Source: Rhizobium sp. NRK18 (GTDB lineage Bacteria; Pseudomonadota; Alphaproteobacteria; Rhizobiales; Rhizobiaceae). Taken from it: DNA of 64,000 nucleotides. Made by a program: the position numbers and the translations under genes. Location: positions 3,377,681-3,441,680 of the forward strand of contig NZ_JANFMV010000001.1 in the NCBI RefSeq assembly GCF_024385575.1, written 5' to 3'. The notes under the pieces are model-generated. The model saw nothing but the letters and a program-made list of their open reading frames with translations, searched no databases and was not told the origin of the DNA. The number at the start of each line of letters is the position of its first letter. Position 1 is the stretch's first letter. Of this stretch, positions 42,716 through 50,918 are shown one piece after another.

Positions 42716-43534
42716 ATGTGTCGCTGGGCAGCCTATCGTGGAGAACCCCTTTATCTGGAAGAGATCGTCTCCTCGCCCGCGCATTCGCTGATCGAGCAGT
42801 CCCACCATGCGACGCAGGCGAAGACGGCGACCAATGGCGACGGTTTCGGGGTCGCCTGGTACGGCGACCATCCGGAGCCCGGCCGGTTCCGCGACATCCT
42901 TCCCGCCTGGTCCGACTGCAACCTGAAAAGCATCGCCCGCCAGATCCGCTCGCCGCTGTTTCTTGCCCATGTGCGCGCTTCGACGACCGGCGGCACGCAG
43001 CGCGACAACTGCCATCCCTTCGTCAACGGACGCTGGTCGTTCATGCACAATGGCCAGATCGGCGGGTTCGACCGCCTGCGACGCAAGCTCGAAACGGCGC
43101 TGGACGATGAACTTTACGGTGCGCGCGCCGGGTCCACCGATTCCGAGCTTCTGTTCCTGCTGGCGATGCAGTCTGGGCTGCAGAACGATCCGCTGGCGGC
43201 CATGAGCGATGCGATCACGCTTGTGGAGCAGCAGTCGATGGCGCTGATCGGCGAGGCGCTCGTCCGCTTCACCGCAGCGTTTTCGGATGGCAAGAGCCTC
43301 TATGCGGTCCGCTATGCGACCGACCAGAAGGCGCCGACGCTCTATGCCGCCCCGATGGCCGGCGGCAGGGGCTACTGCCTCGTGTCGGAACCGCTGAACG
43401 ATGAGGCCGACACCTGGATGGAAATTCCCGGCGGCAGCGCGGTCATCGTCAACGAACACGGCATCGACGTCGCCGTCTTCGAACCGGCGGGCATTCCGCA
43501 GGCCGTCATGCCGGCCGTGGCGATGAAGCAGTAG
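42716..43534 (+). CDS. Class II glutamine amidotransferase (YafJ/EgtC-like)
   Basis: A 272-residue Ntn hydrolase with catalytic Cys at position 2 (MCRWAAYRGEPL), exposed after Met removal. The glutamine pocket is seen in GDGFGVAWYG, HVRASTTGG, NCHPFVNGRWSFMHNGQIG and STDSELLFLL. No synthase domain follows, so it is a stand-alone amidase that could deglutamylate gamma-glutamyl compounds (EgtC type) or act with an unknown partner. It converges with coaBC, with stops three bases apart. Confidence 0.88.
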   Translation: MCRWAAYRGEPLYLEEIVSSPAHSLIEQSHHATQAKTATNGDGFGVAWYGDHPEPGRFRDILPAWSDCNLKSIARQIRSPLFLAHVRASTTGGTQRDNCHPFVNGRWSFMHNGQIGGFDRLRRKLETALDDELYGARAGSTDSELLFLLAMQSGLQNDPLAAMSDAITLVEQQSMALIGEALVRFTAAFSDGKSLYAVRYATDQKAPTLYAAPMAGGRGYCLVSEPLNDEADTWMEIPGGSAVIVNEHGIDVAVFEPAGIPQAVMPAVAMKQ

Positions 43535-43537
43535 GCT

Positions 43538-44743
43538 TTAGCTAAGACGGTCGGCAATCATGGCGGCAAGCCGTGCCGCCACATCTTCCTTCGAGAGGTC
43601 CGGCCAGGCATCCACACCGCCCGCCGAAATGATCTTCACGCTGTTGCGCGTGCCGCCCATGATGCCGGTTTCCGGCGAGACGTCGTTGGCGACGATGAAA
43701 TCCGCCCCCTTGCGTTCGAGTTTCGCCCGGCCGTTCGTCTCGACGTCCTGCGTTTCCGCGGCAAAGCCGATGACGACCGCCGGCCTTCTGGCGTGATGGC
43801 CAACGGTCTTCAGGATATCCGGGTTTTCGGTGAGTTGCAGCGCGGGCGGGGCGTCACCCGGCTTCTTCTTGATCTTCTCGTCCGCCGAGGCGGCAACCCG
43901 CCAGTCGGCGACGGCGGCGACCATGACGGCGATGTCGGCAGGCAATGCTGCCTCGACGGCCTCAAGCATTTCACGCGCCGTTTCCACATGCTGCGTCGTC
44001 ACGCCGGCCGGATCGGGTATGGTCACCGGCCCGGACACGAGCGTCACTTCTGCCCCAAGCGCCGCAAGGGCGGCGGCAATTGCATGACCCTGGCGGCCGG
44101 ACGACCGGTTGGCGATGTAGCGCACCGGATCGATCGGCTCATGGGTCGGGCCGGAGGTGACGATGGCGGTCCTGCCGGCAAGCGGCTTCGGCAAACCGTC
44201 GAGCAAGGCCTCGACGGCGGCGACGATCTCCAGCGGCTCGGCCATGCGGCCAAGACCCGCCTCGCCGCTTTCGGCCATCTCGCCCTTCATCGGACCAATG
44301 AAGCGGATGCCGTCGCCCTTCAGCGTTTCGACATTGCGCTCCGTCGCCCTGTTCGCCCACATCTTCGGATTCATGGCGGGCGCCACGAGAACCGGGCGAT
44401 CGGCGGCCAGCAGCACGGCGGAAGCCAAGTCATTGGCGAGCCCGTTCGCCATCTTCGCCATCAGGTCGGCGGTTGCGGGGGCGACGAGGATCAGGTCGCA
44501 CTCGCGTGCCAGCCGGATATGGCCGACGTCCTGTTCTTCCTCGCGCGAAAAGAGTTCGGTGAACACCTTGCCGCCGGAAAGCGCGCCGACCGCAAGCGGC
44601 GTCACGAATTCCTCCGCCCCCTTGGTCATGACCGGCCGCACGGACGCGCCGCGCTCGCGCAGCCGGCGGATCAGGTCGAGGCTCTTGTAAGCCGCAATGC
44701 CGCCGGAAATGATCAGGAGAATGCGCTTGTCTTTCAATGTCAT
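43538..44743 (-). CDS. coaBC: Bifunctional phosphopantothenoylcysteine decarboxylase / phosphopantothenate-cysteine ligase
   Basis: A 401-residue CoA-biosynthesis enzyme. The N-terminal CoaC half is a flavoprotein decarboxylase with LLIISGGIAAYKSLDLIRRL, VGHIRLARECDLILVAPATAD and APAMNPKMWANRAT. The C-terminal CoaB half has TSGPTHEPIDPVRYIANRSSGRQGHAIA and VAAVADWRVA, and ends in a conserved GTRNSVKII loop. ATG 44743 gives the usual N-terminus; ATG 44773 is an alternative. Confidence 0.95.
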   Translation of the reverse strand: MTLKDKRILLIISGGIAAYKSLDLIRRLRERGASVRPVMTKGAEEFVTPLAVGALSGGKVFTELFSREEEQDVGHIRLARECDLILVAPATADLMAKMANGLANDLASAVLLAADRPVLVAPAMNPKMWANRATERNVETLKGDGIRFIGPMKGEMAESGEAGLGRMAEPLEIVAAVEALLDGLPKPLAGRTAIVTSGPTHEPIDPVRYIANRSSGRQGHAIAAALAALGAEVTLVSGPVTIPDPAGVTTQHVETAREMLEAVEAALPADIAVMVAAVADWRVAASADEKIKKKPGDAPPALQLTENPDILKTVGHHARRPAVVIGFAAETQDVETNGRAKLERKGADFIVANDVSPETGIMGGTRNSVKIISAGGVDAWPDLSKEDVAARLAAMIADRLS

Positions 44744-44825
44744 GCCCGGCCCTTGAAACTCGCCGTTACTCATCCCGCGCAAACTAGGGGTTTGACGGGA
44801 AAGATGCAATTGGCCTCGCGACGCG

Positions 44826-44852
44826 GAAAGGGCCGCGCAAGGCGGCCCTTTC
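44826..44852 (-). terminator. Hairpin ending the beta-oxidation operon
   Basis: A perfect 11-bp stem GAAAGGGCCGC / GCGGCCCTTTC with loop GCAAG lies 25 bases after the hydratase/dehydrogenase stop. The T-run is short (TTT), so efficiency is uncertain. Confidence 0.65.
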
Positions 44853-44877
44853 AAAGCTGTGTCCCGATTGGCGCCCC

Positions 44878-47094
44878 TCAGGCCGCCTTCGCCTCGTCGC
44901 CATAAGGATTGAAGCGGCCGTAGAAGGTCTCGCCCTTTTCGGCCATGTCGAGAAGCAGCGGCGTCGGCTTGAAATGGTCGCCATATTCGGCGGCGAGCTT
45001 CTCGCAGAGCGCGACGAAATTCTTCACGCCCATGCCGTCGATGTAGGAGAGCGTGCCGCCGGTGTAGGGCGCGAAACCGAAGCCGAGGATGGAGCCGACA
45101 TCGGCTTCGCGCGGGTCGGTGACGATGTCCTCTTCCATGGTACGGGCGGCTTCCAGAGCGATGGTCGCCAGCAGGCGCTGCTTCAATACGTTGACATCAA
45201 CGTCACTTGCAGCCTTCTGCGGATAAAGCTCCTTCAGGCCCGGCCAGAGGAACTTCTTGGCCGGCTTGTCCGGATACTCGTAGAAGCCTGCCTTGCTCTT
45301 GCGACCGAGGCGGCCGAGCACGTCGACCATCTTTTCCACGAGCGCCATGTGCTCCGGCTTGACCGAGGCCGGACCGAGGTCGGCGATCGAGGCCTTCATG
45401 ATCTTGTAGGACAGATCGACCGCAACTTCGTCGTTCAGGGACAGCGGGCCGACCGGCATGCCGGCCATCTTGGCGGCGTTCTCGATCATCGTCGCCGGCA
45501 CGCCTTCGATCAGCATGTCGTAGGCTTCGTTGATGTAGCGGAAGACGCAACGGTTGACGTAGAAGCCGCGCGTGTCGTTGACGACGATCGGCGTCTTCTT
45601 GATCGCAGCGACATAATCGAGCGCCACGGCGATCGCCTTGTCGCCGGTCATTTCGCCGAGGATGACTTCCGTCAGCATCATCTTGTCGACCGGCGAGAAG
45701 AAATGCACGCCGATGAACTGTTCCGGACGCTTCGAGTTCTCGGCGAGACCGGTGATCGGCAACGTCGAGGTGTTGGACGCGAAGATCGAGCCTTCCGGCA
45801 ACACGGCCTCGACGGCTTCGGTGACGGCCTTCTTGACGTTACGGTCCTCGAACACAGCCTCGACGACGAGATCGGCGTCGGCAAGCTGGTTATAATCCGG
45901 CGTCGGGGTGATGAGAGCGAGAAGCGCCTCGGCGTCCTCCTTGGTCATCCGGCCCTTGGAGACGGCAGCCTTCACCAGACCTTCCGAATGTGCCTTGCCC
46001 TTGTCGGCGGCTTCCTGGTCGCGGTCGATCAGGACCACGGGAATGCCTGCCTTGGCGGTGACATAGGCGATGCCCGCGCCCATGAAGCCCGCGCCGACGA
46101 CGCCGACCTTCTTGAACTCGGTCTTCGGGATACCCGCCGGGCGGCGAGCGCCCTTCCCGAGTTCCTGCATGGAGACGAACAGCGAGCGGATCATCGAGAA
46201 GGCTTCCGTCGTCTGCAGCACTTCGGTGAAATAGCGCTGCTCGATCCTCAGGGCCGTGTCGAAGGGAACCTGAAGGCCTTCATAGACGCATTTCAGGATG
46301 GCGAGCGCGCCCGGATAATTGCCCTGCGTCTCGCGGCGCAGGATCGCGGTCGCGGCCGGCCAAAGCTGCGCGGCGGCCGGGGTCCAGATACCGCCGCCCG
46401 GAACCTTGAAACCCTTCTCGTCCCAGGGAGCGACCGGCTTCAGGCCATCCTTGATCATCTGCTTGGCGGCGTTGATCAGCTCGCCGGGCTCGGCCACCTG
46501 ATGGACGAGGCCCATGGCCTTGGCGCGCGAGGCGGTCAGCGTCTGGCCGGTGGTCATCATCTGCAGCGCCGACTGGGCGTCTGTCAGACGGGAGACGCGC
46601 TGCGTGCCTCCGGCACCGGGGAAAATGCCGACCTTGACTTCGGGAAGCGCAATCTTGACGGCGTTGGAATTGGCGGCAACGCGACCATGGCAGGCGAGCG
46701 ACAATTCCAGTGCGCCGCCCATGCAGGTGCCGTTGATCGCCGACACCCACGGCTTGCCGCAGGTCTCGAGCTTGCGCCACAGCCAGGTCATGCGGCCGGC
46801 GGCGTCGAACAACTTCTTCGTGGCGTTGGCCGGATCCTTGACGCGCTCTTCCTCGATCATGGAGAACATGCCCTTGAGCATGGTGAGATCCGCGCCGCCG
46901 GAGAAGGTCGACTTGCCGGAGGTGAAGACCACGCCCTTGACGGCGCTGTCGGCAACCACCTGATCGATGATCGCCTCGATCTCGTCCATCACCTCGACGG
47001 TAAAGACGTTCATGGACTTGTCCGGCATGTCCCAGGTGACAAGAGCAATGCCGTCGGCGTCGGTTTCGACTTTGAAATTCGTGTAGGTGCTCAT
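44878..47094 (-). CDS. Fatty-acid oxidation enoyl-CoA hydratase / 3-hydroxyacyl-CoA dehydrogenase
   Basis: A 738-residue bifunctional FadB/FadJ-type protein. Residues 1-190 are a crotonase fold with SGKSTFSGGADLTMLKGM and NGTCMGGALELSLACHGRV (catalytic Glu region). From about 330, KVGVVGAGFMGAGIAYV starts the NAD-binding dehydrogenase domain, with FASNTSTLPI and FIGVHFFSPVDKM (catalytic His) and a C-terminal DGMGVKNFVALCEKLAAEYG. It performs steps two and three of beta-oxidation and pairs with the thiolase upstream. It is the last gene of the operon. Confidence 0.94.
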   Translation of the reverse strand: MSTYTNFKVETDADGIALVTWDMPDKSMNVFTVEVMDEIEAIIDQVVADSAVKGVVFTSGKSTFSGGADLTMLKGMFSMIEEERVKDPANATKKLFDAAGRMTWLWRKLETCGKPWVSAINGTCMGGALELSLACHGRVAANSNAVKIALPEVKVGIFPGAGGTQRVSRLTDAQSALQMMTTGQTLTASRAKAMGLVHQVAEPGELINAAKQMIKDGLKPVAPWDEKGFKVPGGGIWTPAAAQLWPAATAILRRETQGNYPGALAILKCVYEGLQVPFDTALRIEQRYFTEVLQTTEAFSMIRSLFVSMQELGKGARRPAGIPKTEFKKVGVVGAGFMGAGIAYVTAKAGIPVVLIDRDQEAADKGKAHSEGLVKAAVSKGRMTKEDAEALLALITPTPDYNQLADADLVVEAVFEDRNVKKAVTEAVEAVLPEGSIFASNTSTLPITGLAENSKRPEQFIGVHFFSPVDKMMLTEVILGEMTGDKAIAVALDYVAAIKKTPIVVNDTRGFYVNRCVFRYINEAYDMLIEGVPATMIENAAKMAGMPVGPLSLNDEVAVDLSYKIMKASIADLGPASVKPEHMALVEKMVDVLGRLGRKSKAGFYEYPDKPAKKFLWPGLKELYPQKAASDVDVNVLKQRLLATIALEAARTMEEDIVTDPREADVGSILGFGFAPYTGGTLSYIDGMGVKNFVALCEKLAAEYGDHFKPTPLLLDMAEKGETFYGRFNPYGDEAKAA

Positions 47095-47165
47095 TTACGG
47101 GATTCCTCTTCCCAAATTCTGGTTCCGCCACCGCTCCAATTTCGGTGCGATCCGGCGGGGTTAAG

Positions 47166-47188
47166 ACCCTCCCCCTTGTGGGGAGGGT
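47166..47188. repeat. Intergenic palindrome of a type common in rhizobia
   Basis: ACCCTCCCC-N5-GGGGAGGGT, 9-bp perfect arms, in the gap between thiolase and hydratase genes. G/C-rich hairpins reading CCCTCCCC...GGGGAGGG recur between genes in rhizobial genomes. It could stabilise or attenuate the operon message. Only one copy is seen in this window. Confidence 0.5.
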
Positions 47189-47196
47189 TAGACGCC

Positions 47197-48405
47197 TCAG
47201 ACCCTCTCGATGACGGTCGCGGTGCCCATGCCGGCGCCGATGCAAAGGGTGACGAGCGCGGTGTTGAGATCGCGGCGTTCCAGTTCGTCGAGGACGGTGC
47301 CGAGGATCATCGCGCCGGTGGCGCCGAGCGGATGGCCCATGGCGATCGCGCCGCCGTTGACATTCATCTTGTCGTGCGAGACGTCGAAGTGCTGCATGAA
47401 GCGCAGCACGACGGCGGCGAACGCCTCGTTGAGCTCGAACAGGTCGATGTCGGCCAGCGTCATGCCCGAACGCTTCAAGAGCTTTTCGGTGACGTCGACC
47501 GGGCCGGTCAGCATGAGGGCCGGATCGGAACCGATATTGGCGAAGGCGCGGATGCGGGCGCGGGGCTTGATCCCCATGCTCTCGCCGCCGGCCTTCGAGC
47601 CGATCAGCACGGCGGCGGCGCCATCGACGATGCCCGACGAATTGCCGGCATGGTGGACGTAGTTGATCTTCTCGATTTCCGGGTGGGCCTGGATTGCGAC
47701 GGCTTCGAAGCCGCCCATTTCGCCCGGCATCTGGAAGGAGGGGTTAAGGCTCGCCAGACCCTGCATGTCCGTGCCTGGACGCATGTGCTCGTCATGGGCG
47801 AGAATGGTGAGACCGTTCTGGTCGTTGACCGGGATCACCGAATTCTTGAAATAGCCGGCCTCCCAGGCATGCGCGGCGCGCTTCTGGCTCTCGACCGCGT
47901 AAGCGTCGACGTCATCGCGGGAGAAGCCGTATTTGGTGGCGATCAGGTCGGCGGAGACACCCTGCGGCATGAAATAGGCCGGGAAGTTGACCGAGGGGTC
48001 CATGTACCAGGCGCCGCCGGACATGCCGAGACCGATGCGCGACATGCTTTCCACGCCACCGGCAATGACGATGTCGTCCGCGCCCTGCGCGATCTTGCCG
48101 GCGCCGAAGTTGATGGCATCGAGACCGGAGGCGCAGAAGCGCGAGATCTGCATGCCGGGCGCCTTGTTGGAATAGCCGGCCTCGAAGGCGGCTGCCTTCG
48201 GGATCACGGCGCCGGCTTCGAAGACCGGATCGACACAGCCGAAAATGATGTCGTCCACGGTTTCGGTGTCGAGGCCGTTGCGGTCACGCAGCGCTTCCAG
48301 CGTCTTGGCGGCCAGGCGCGGCGTCGGCACTTCGTGCAGCGAGCCGTCCTTCTTGCCGCGTCCGCGCGGCGTGCGCACGTGGTCGTAGATAAATACGTCG
48401 GTCAT
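47197..48405 (-). CDS. Acetyl-CoA C-acyltransferase (thiolase)
   Basis: A 402-residue thiolase. ISRFCASGLDAINFG has the acyl-binding Cys near residue 90, GGVESMSRIG follows, then NGGAIAMGHPLGATGA (catalytic His) and LCIGAGMGTATVIE (second Cys) close the active site. It cleaves 3-ketoacyl-CoA to acetyl-CoA in the last step of beta-oxidation. It lies between the small winged-helix-like gene and the bifunctional hydratase/dehydrogenase, all leftward. Confidence 0.94.
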   Translation of the reverse strand: MTDVFIYDHVRTPRGRGKKDGSLHEVPTPRLAAKTLEALRDRNGLDTETVDDIIFGCVDPVFEAGAVIPKAAAFEAGYSNKAPGMQISRFCASGLDAINFGAGKIAQGADDIVIAGGVESMSRIGLGMSGGAWYMDPSVNFPAYFMPQGVSADLIATKYGFSRDDVDAYAVESQKRAAHAWEAGYFKNSVIPVNDQNGLTILAHDEHMRPGTDMQGLASLNPSFQMPGEMGGFEAVAIQAHPEIEKINYVHHAGNSSGIVDGAAAVLIGSKAGGESMGIKPRARIRAFANIGSDPALMLTGPVDVTEKLLKRSGMTLADIDLFELNEAFAAVVLRFMQHFDVSHDKMNVNGGAIAMGHPLGATGAMILGTVLDELERRDLNTALVTLCIGAGMGTATVIERV

Positions 48406-48457
48406 GTTTCATCTCCCTGAGCGACCTCCAGTGGAGGAGCGCAAATCTAGTTCTGAC

Positions 48458-48700
48458 CTACTTCAAGGTCCATTTACCTCGTCGATCATCCTCAGCGGCA
48501 ACCATTTTGCCCTGCCGCCGCAATGTCGTAGCAGCCCAACGCATGTCGTATTGCCACGTGAAAAATAGGTCGCCGCTTCCCTTCAAATCATTCTCATGAT
48601 TCTTCCAGATATGTTGGGCTACATAGAGGATAGAAGCCGAACCATTACTTGCCTTGAGGGCTTCAACAACCCAATCGACCATGTCAGCTCGGCTTGCCAT
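48458..48700 (-). CDS. Small helix-rich protein, possible winged helix, within the beta-oxidation operon
   Basis: An 80-residue protein beginning MASRADMVDWVVEALK and continuing ILYVAQHIWKNHENDL, with FFTWQYDMRWAATTLRRQ and a DRRGKWTLK end. The helix-helix-helix-strand look suggests a winged-helix DNA-binding or Mrr-like N-domain, but no family was identified. ATG 48700 has a strong GGAGGA five bases upstream. It lies 16 bases after the acyl-CoA dehydrogenase stop. The base composition is more AT-rich than its neighbours, so it is probably an insertion into the operon. Confidence 0.6.
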   Translation of the reverse strand: MASRADMVDWVVEALKASNGSASILYVAQHIWKNHENDLKGSGDLFFTWQYDMRWAATTLRRQGKMVAAEDDRRGKWTLK

Positions 48701-48716
48701 TAATTCCTCCACCTTT

Positions 48717-50513
48717 TCAAAACGCGTCAGCCGCCATCGCCATCATCGTGTCGGCACCGGTTTCGATGCGGGTCTTGCGCAGCGCGGTTTCCGGCATGAT
48801 GCGCTCCATGTAGAAGCGGGCGGTCAAAAGCTTGTTGTTGTAGAAGTCCGCCTTGCCGGCATCGCCGGAAGCAAGGCCTTCGTTCGCTGCCTTCGCCATC
48901 TGGGCCCACATGTAGCCGAGCATGACCAGACCAAAGAGATGCATGTAATCGGTCGAGCCGGCGCCGGCGTTGTCCGGCTTGGCCATGGCGTTCTGCATGA
49001 ACCACATGGTCGATGCCTGCAGGTCGTTCAGGCCCTTCTTCAGGTGCTTGGTGAAGAAGCCCAGCGCCTCGTCATTGCGGTTCTCCTCGCAGAAATCGCC
49101 GATTTCCTTGAACATCGCCATGACCGCGCGGCCGCCGTTGAGGCCGAGCTTGCGGCCGACGAGGTCGAGCGCCTGGATGCCGTTGGCGCCTTCGTAGATC
49201 ATGGTGATGCGGGCATCGCGGACATACTGGCTCATGCCGTGTTCCTCGATGTAGCCGTGTCCGCCGAAGACCTGCTGGGCCTGAACGGCATGGTCAAAGC
49301 CCTTGTCCGTCATCATGCCCTTGAGGATCGGCGTCATCAGGCCGAGGACGTCTTCCGCTGCCTGGCGTTCGGCGGCATCACCCGAGCGATGGGCGATGTC
49401 GGACTTCAGCGCGCTCCAGAGCACGAAGGCGCGTTCGGCTTCGTTGAAGGCCCGGATGGTCAGAAGCGTGCGACGGATATCCGGGTGGACGATGATCGGA
49501 TCGGCCTTCTTGTCCGGATCCTTCGGGCCCGTGAGCGCCCGGCCCTGAATGCGTTCGCGGGCGTAATTGGCGGCATTCTGATAGGCGATCTCGGAGACGC
49601 AGAGGCCCTGCAGGGCAACGCCGAGGCGGGCCTCGTTCATCATCACGAACATGGCCGCAAGGCCCTTGTTCTCCGCACCGATCAGGTAGCCGGTCGCCTC
49701 GTCGTAGTTCATGACGCAGGTGGCATTGCCGTGAATGCCCATCTTGTGCTCGATCGCACCGCAGGTGACGCCGTTGCGGTCGCCGAGCGAACCGTCTTCC
49801 TTGACCATGAATTTCGGCACGATGAAGAGCGAAATGCCCTTGGTGCCCTCCGGTGCGCCCTCGATGCGGGCCAGCACCAGATGGACGATATTGTCCGACA
49901 TGTCGTGTTCGCCGGCCGAGATGAAGATCTTCTGGCCGGAGATCTTGTAGCTGCCGTCGCCCTGCGGCACGGCCTTGGTGCGCAGCAGGCCGAGATCGGT
50001 GCCGCAATGCGGCTCCGTCAGGTTCATCGTACCGGTCCAGGTGCCTTCCAGCATCTTCGGAACATAGGTCTGCTTCTGCTCGTCCGAGCCGTGAACGAGA
50101 ATCGCGGCGACGGCGCCCTGGGTCAGCCCCGGATACATCATCAGCGACAGGTTGGCAGAGGAGAGATATTCGCCGACGGCGACGTGCAGCGTATAGGGAA
50201 GCCCCTGCCCGCCGAATTCTTCCGGCGAAGCGAGCCCCATCCAGCCGCCCTGACAGTAAAGGTCATAGGCCTGCTTGAAGCCCTTCGGCGTCGACACCGT
50301 CGCATCGTCGTGACGGGTGCAGCCTTCCTGGTCGCCGGAGAGGTTCAGCGGAAACAGCTCTTCCTCGGCAAGCTTCGCCGCCTCGCCGGTAATGGCTTCC
50401 AGCATGTCGGGCGTTGCGTCCGCGAAGCCCGGCAGGTTGTTATAGCGCTCCAGACCGAGCACGTTGTTAAGAATGAAAAGCGTATCCTCGACGGGAGCTT
50501 TGTAGATCGGCAT
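48717..50513 (-). CDS. Acyl-CoA dehydrogenase with C-terminal extension (FadE type)
   Basis: A 598-residue flavoprotein: N-terminal helical domain, FAD/substrate loop [20 protein letters not shown] near 165, [16 protein letters not shown], and [19 protein letters not shown] with the catalytic Glu near 430. The last ~120 residues form the acetyl-CoA dehydrogenase-like C-terminal domain (PF12806). It introduces the first double bond in acyl-CoA degradation and opens the operon that continues to 44878. A palindrome lies 63 bases upstream of its ATG. Confidence 0.93.
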   Translation of the reverse strand: MPIYKAPVEDTLFILNNVLGLERYNNLPGFADATPDMLEAITGEAAKLAEEELFPLNLSGDQEGCTRHDDATVSTPKGFKQAYDLYCQGGWMGLASPEEFGGQGLPYTLHVAVGEYLSSANLSLMMYPGLTQGAVAAILVHGSDEQKQTYVPKMLEGTWTGTMNLTEPHCGTDLGLLRTKAVPQGDGSYKISGQKIFISAGEHDMSDNIVHLVLARIEGAPEGTKGISLFIVPKFMVKEDGSLGDRNGVTCGAIEHKMGIHGNATCVMNYDEATGYLIGAENKGLAAMFVMMNEARLGVALQGLCVSEIAYQNAANYARERIQGRALTGPKDPDKKADPIIVHPDIRRTLLTIRAFNEAERAFVLWSALKSDIAHRSGDAAERQAAEDVLGLMTPILKGMMTDKGFDHAVQAQQVFGGHGYIEEHGMSQYVRDARITMIYEGANGIQALDLVGRKLGLNGGRAVMAMFKEIGDFCEENRNDEALGFFTKHLKKGLNDLQASTMWFMQNAMAKPDNAGAGSTDYMHLFGLVMLGYMWAQMAKAANEGLASGDAGKADFYNNKLLTARFYMERIMPETALRKTRIETGADTMMAMAADAF

Positions 50514-50918
50514 CGCCTATAGTCCTCCACCGGGCATGACCCGGACTCGTTTCCTCAGATAGGCTCTTACAAAATTTTGACGTTTGCGTAAACGTCAAAT
50601 AATCGCCTGCATCAAAATTTGTTTGCGACGCGCGACGCAAGCCTTCGTTCCAACAGTGTCTCACATCCCGCCACGGCACGCATGGGTCGTCAAAGGTTAA
50701 AAAATTTCGACCTCGGTTAACGGCTTATTTACCACGTTTGGCGAATGTTAAGCGAAACGATGTGGCGTACCGCGCCTGTTCCCTGTTTTGCGTTTTCGGG
50801 AAGCCGCGAAGGAGCATGATTGTTCCGGCGAGGATCGGCCGCATCATCAAACAAGCCTCCGTGCCCGAATGCGGCATGGTGGCTGGGGCAACCGCCAGAA
50901 CTCGAAGCGAGCAGACAT
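50514..50918. other. Divergent intergenic region between the fadE-type operon and podJ
   Basis: Holds the palindrome at 50576-50599. Near the podJ side is TTAA-N7-TTTAC at 50717-50732, one base off the CtrA full-site pattern. GAAGGAG precedes an ATG at 50816 in a different frame that runs to about 51079 inside podJ and has no coding character. No other gene is seen. Confidence 0.5.
50576..50599. promoter_or_regulatory. Perfect palindromic operator upstream of the acyl-CoA dehydrogenase operon
   Basis: 10-bp arms TTTGACGTTT / AAACGTCAAA around GCGT. The core GACGTTT...AAACGTC resembles sites I recall for LiuR-type MerR regulators of branched-chain amino-acid and acyl-CoA catabolism. It lies 63-86 bases before ATG 50513, a typical promoter position. 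Confidence 0.65.

Noticed and set aside
44974..48420. A very long open frame (over 1100 codons) opposite the hydratase/dehydrogenase and thiolase genes
   Set aside because: It spans two well-supported genes and the gap between them, is rich in Arg/His/Asp/Gly in the way antisense frames of GC-rich genes are, and matches no family. A composition shadow.
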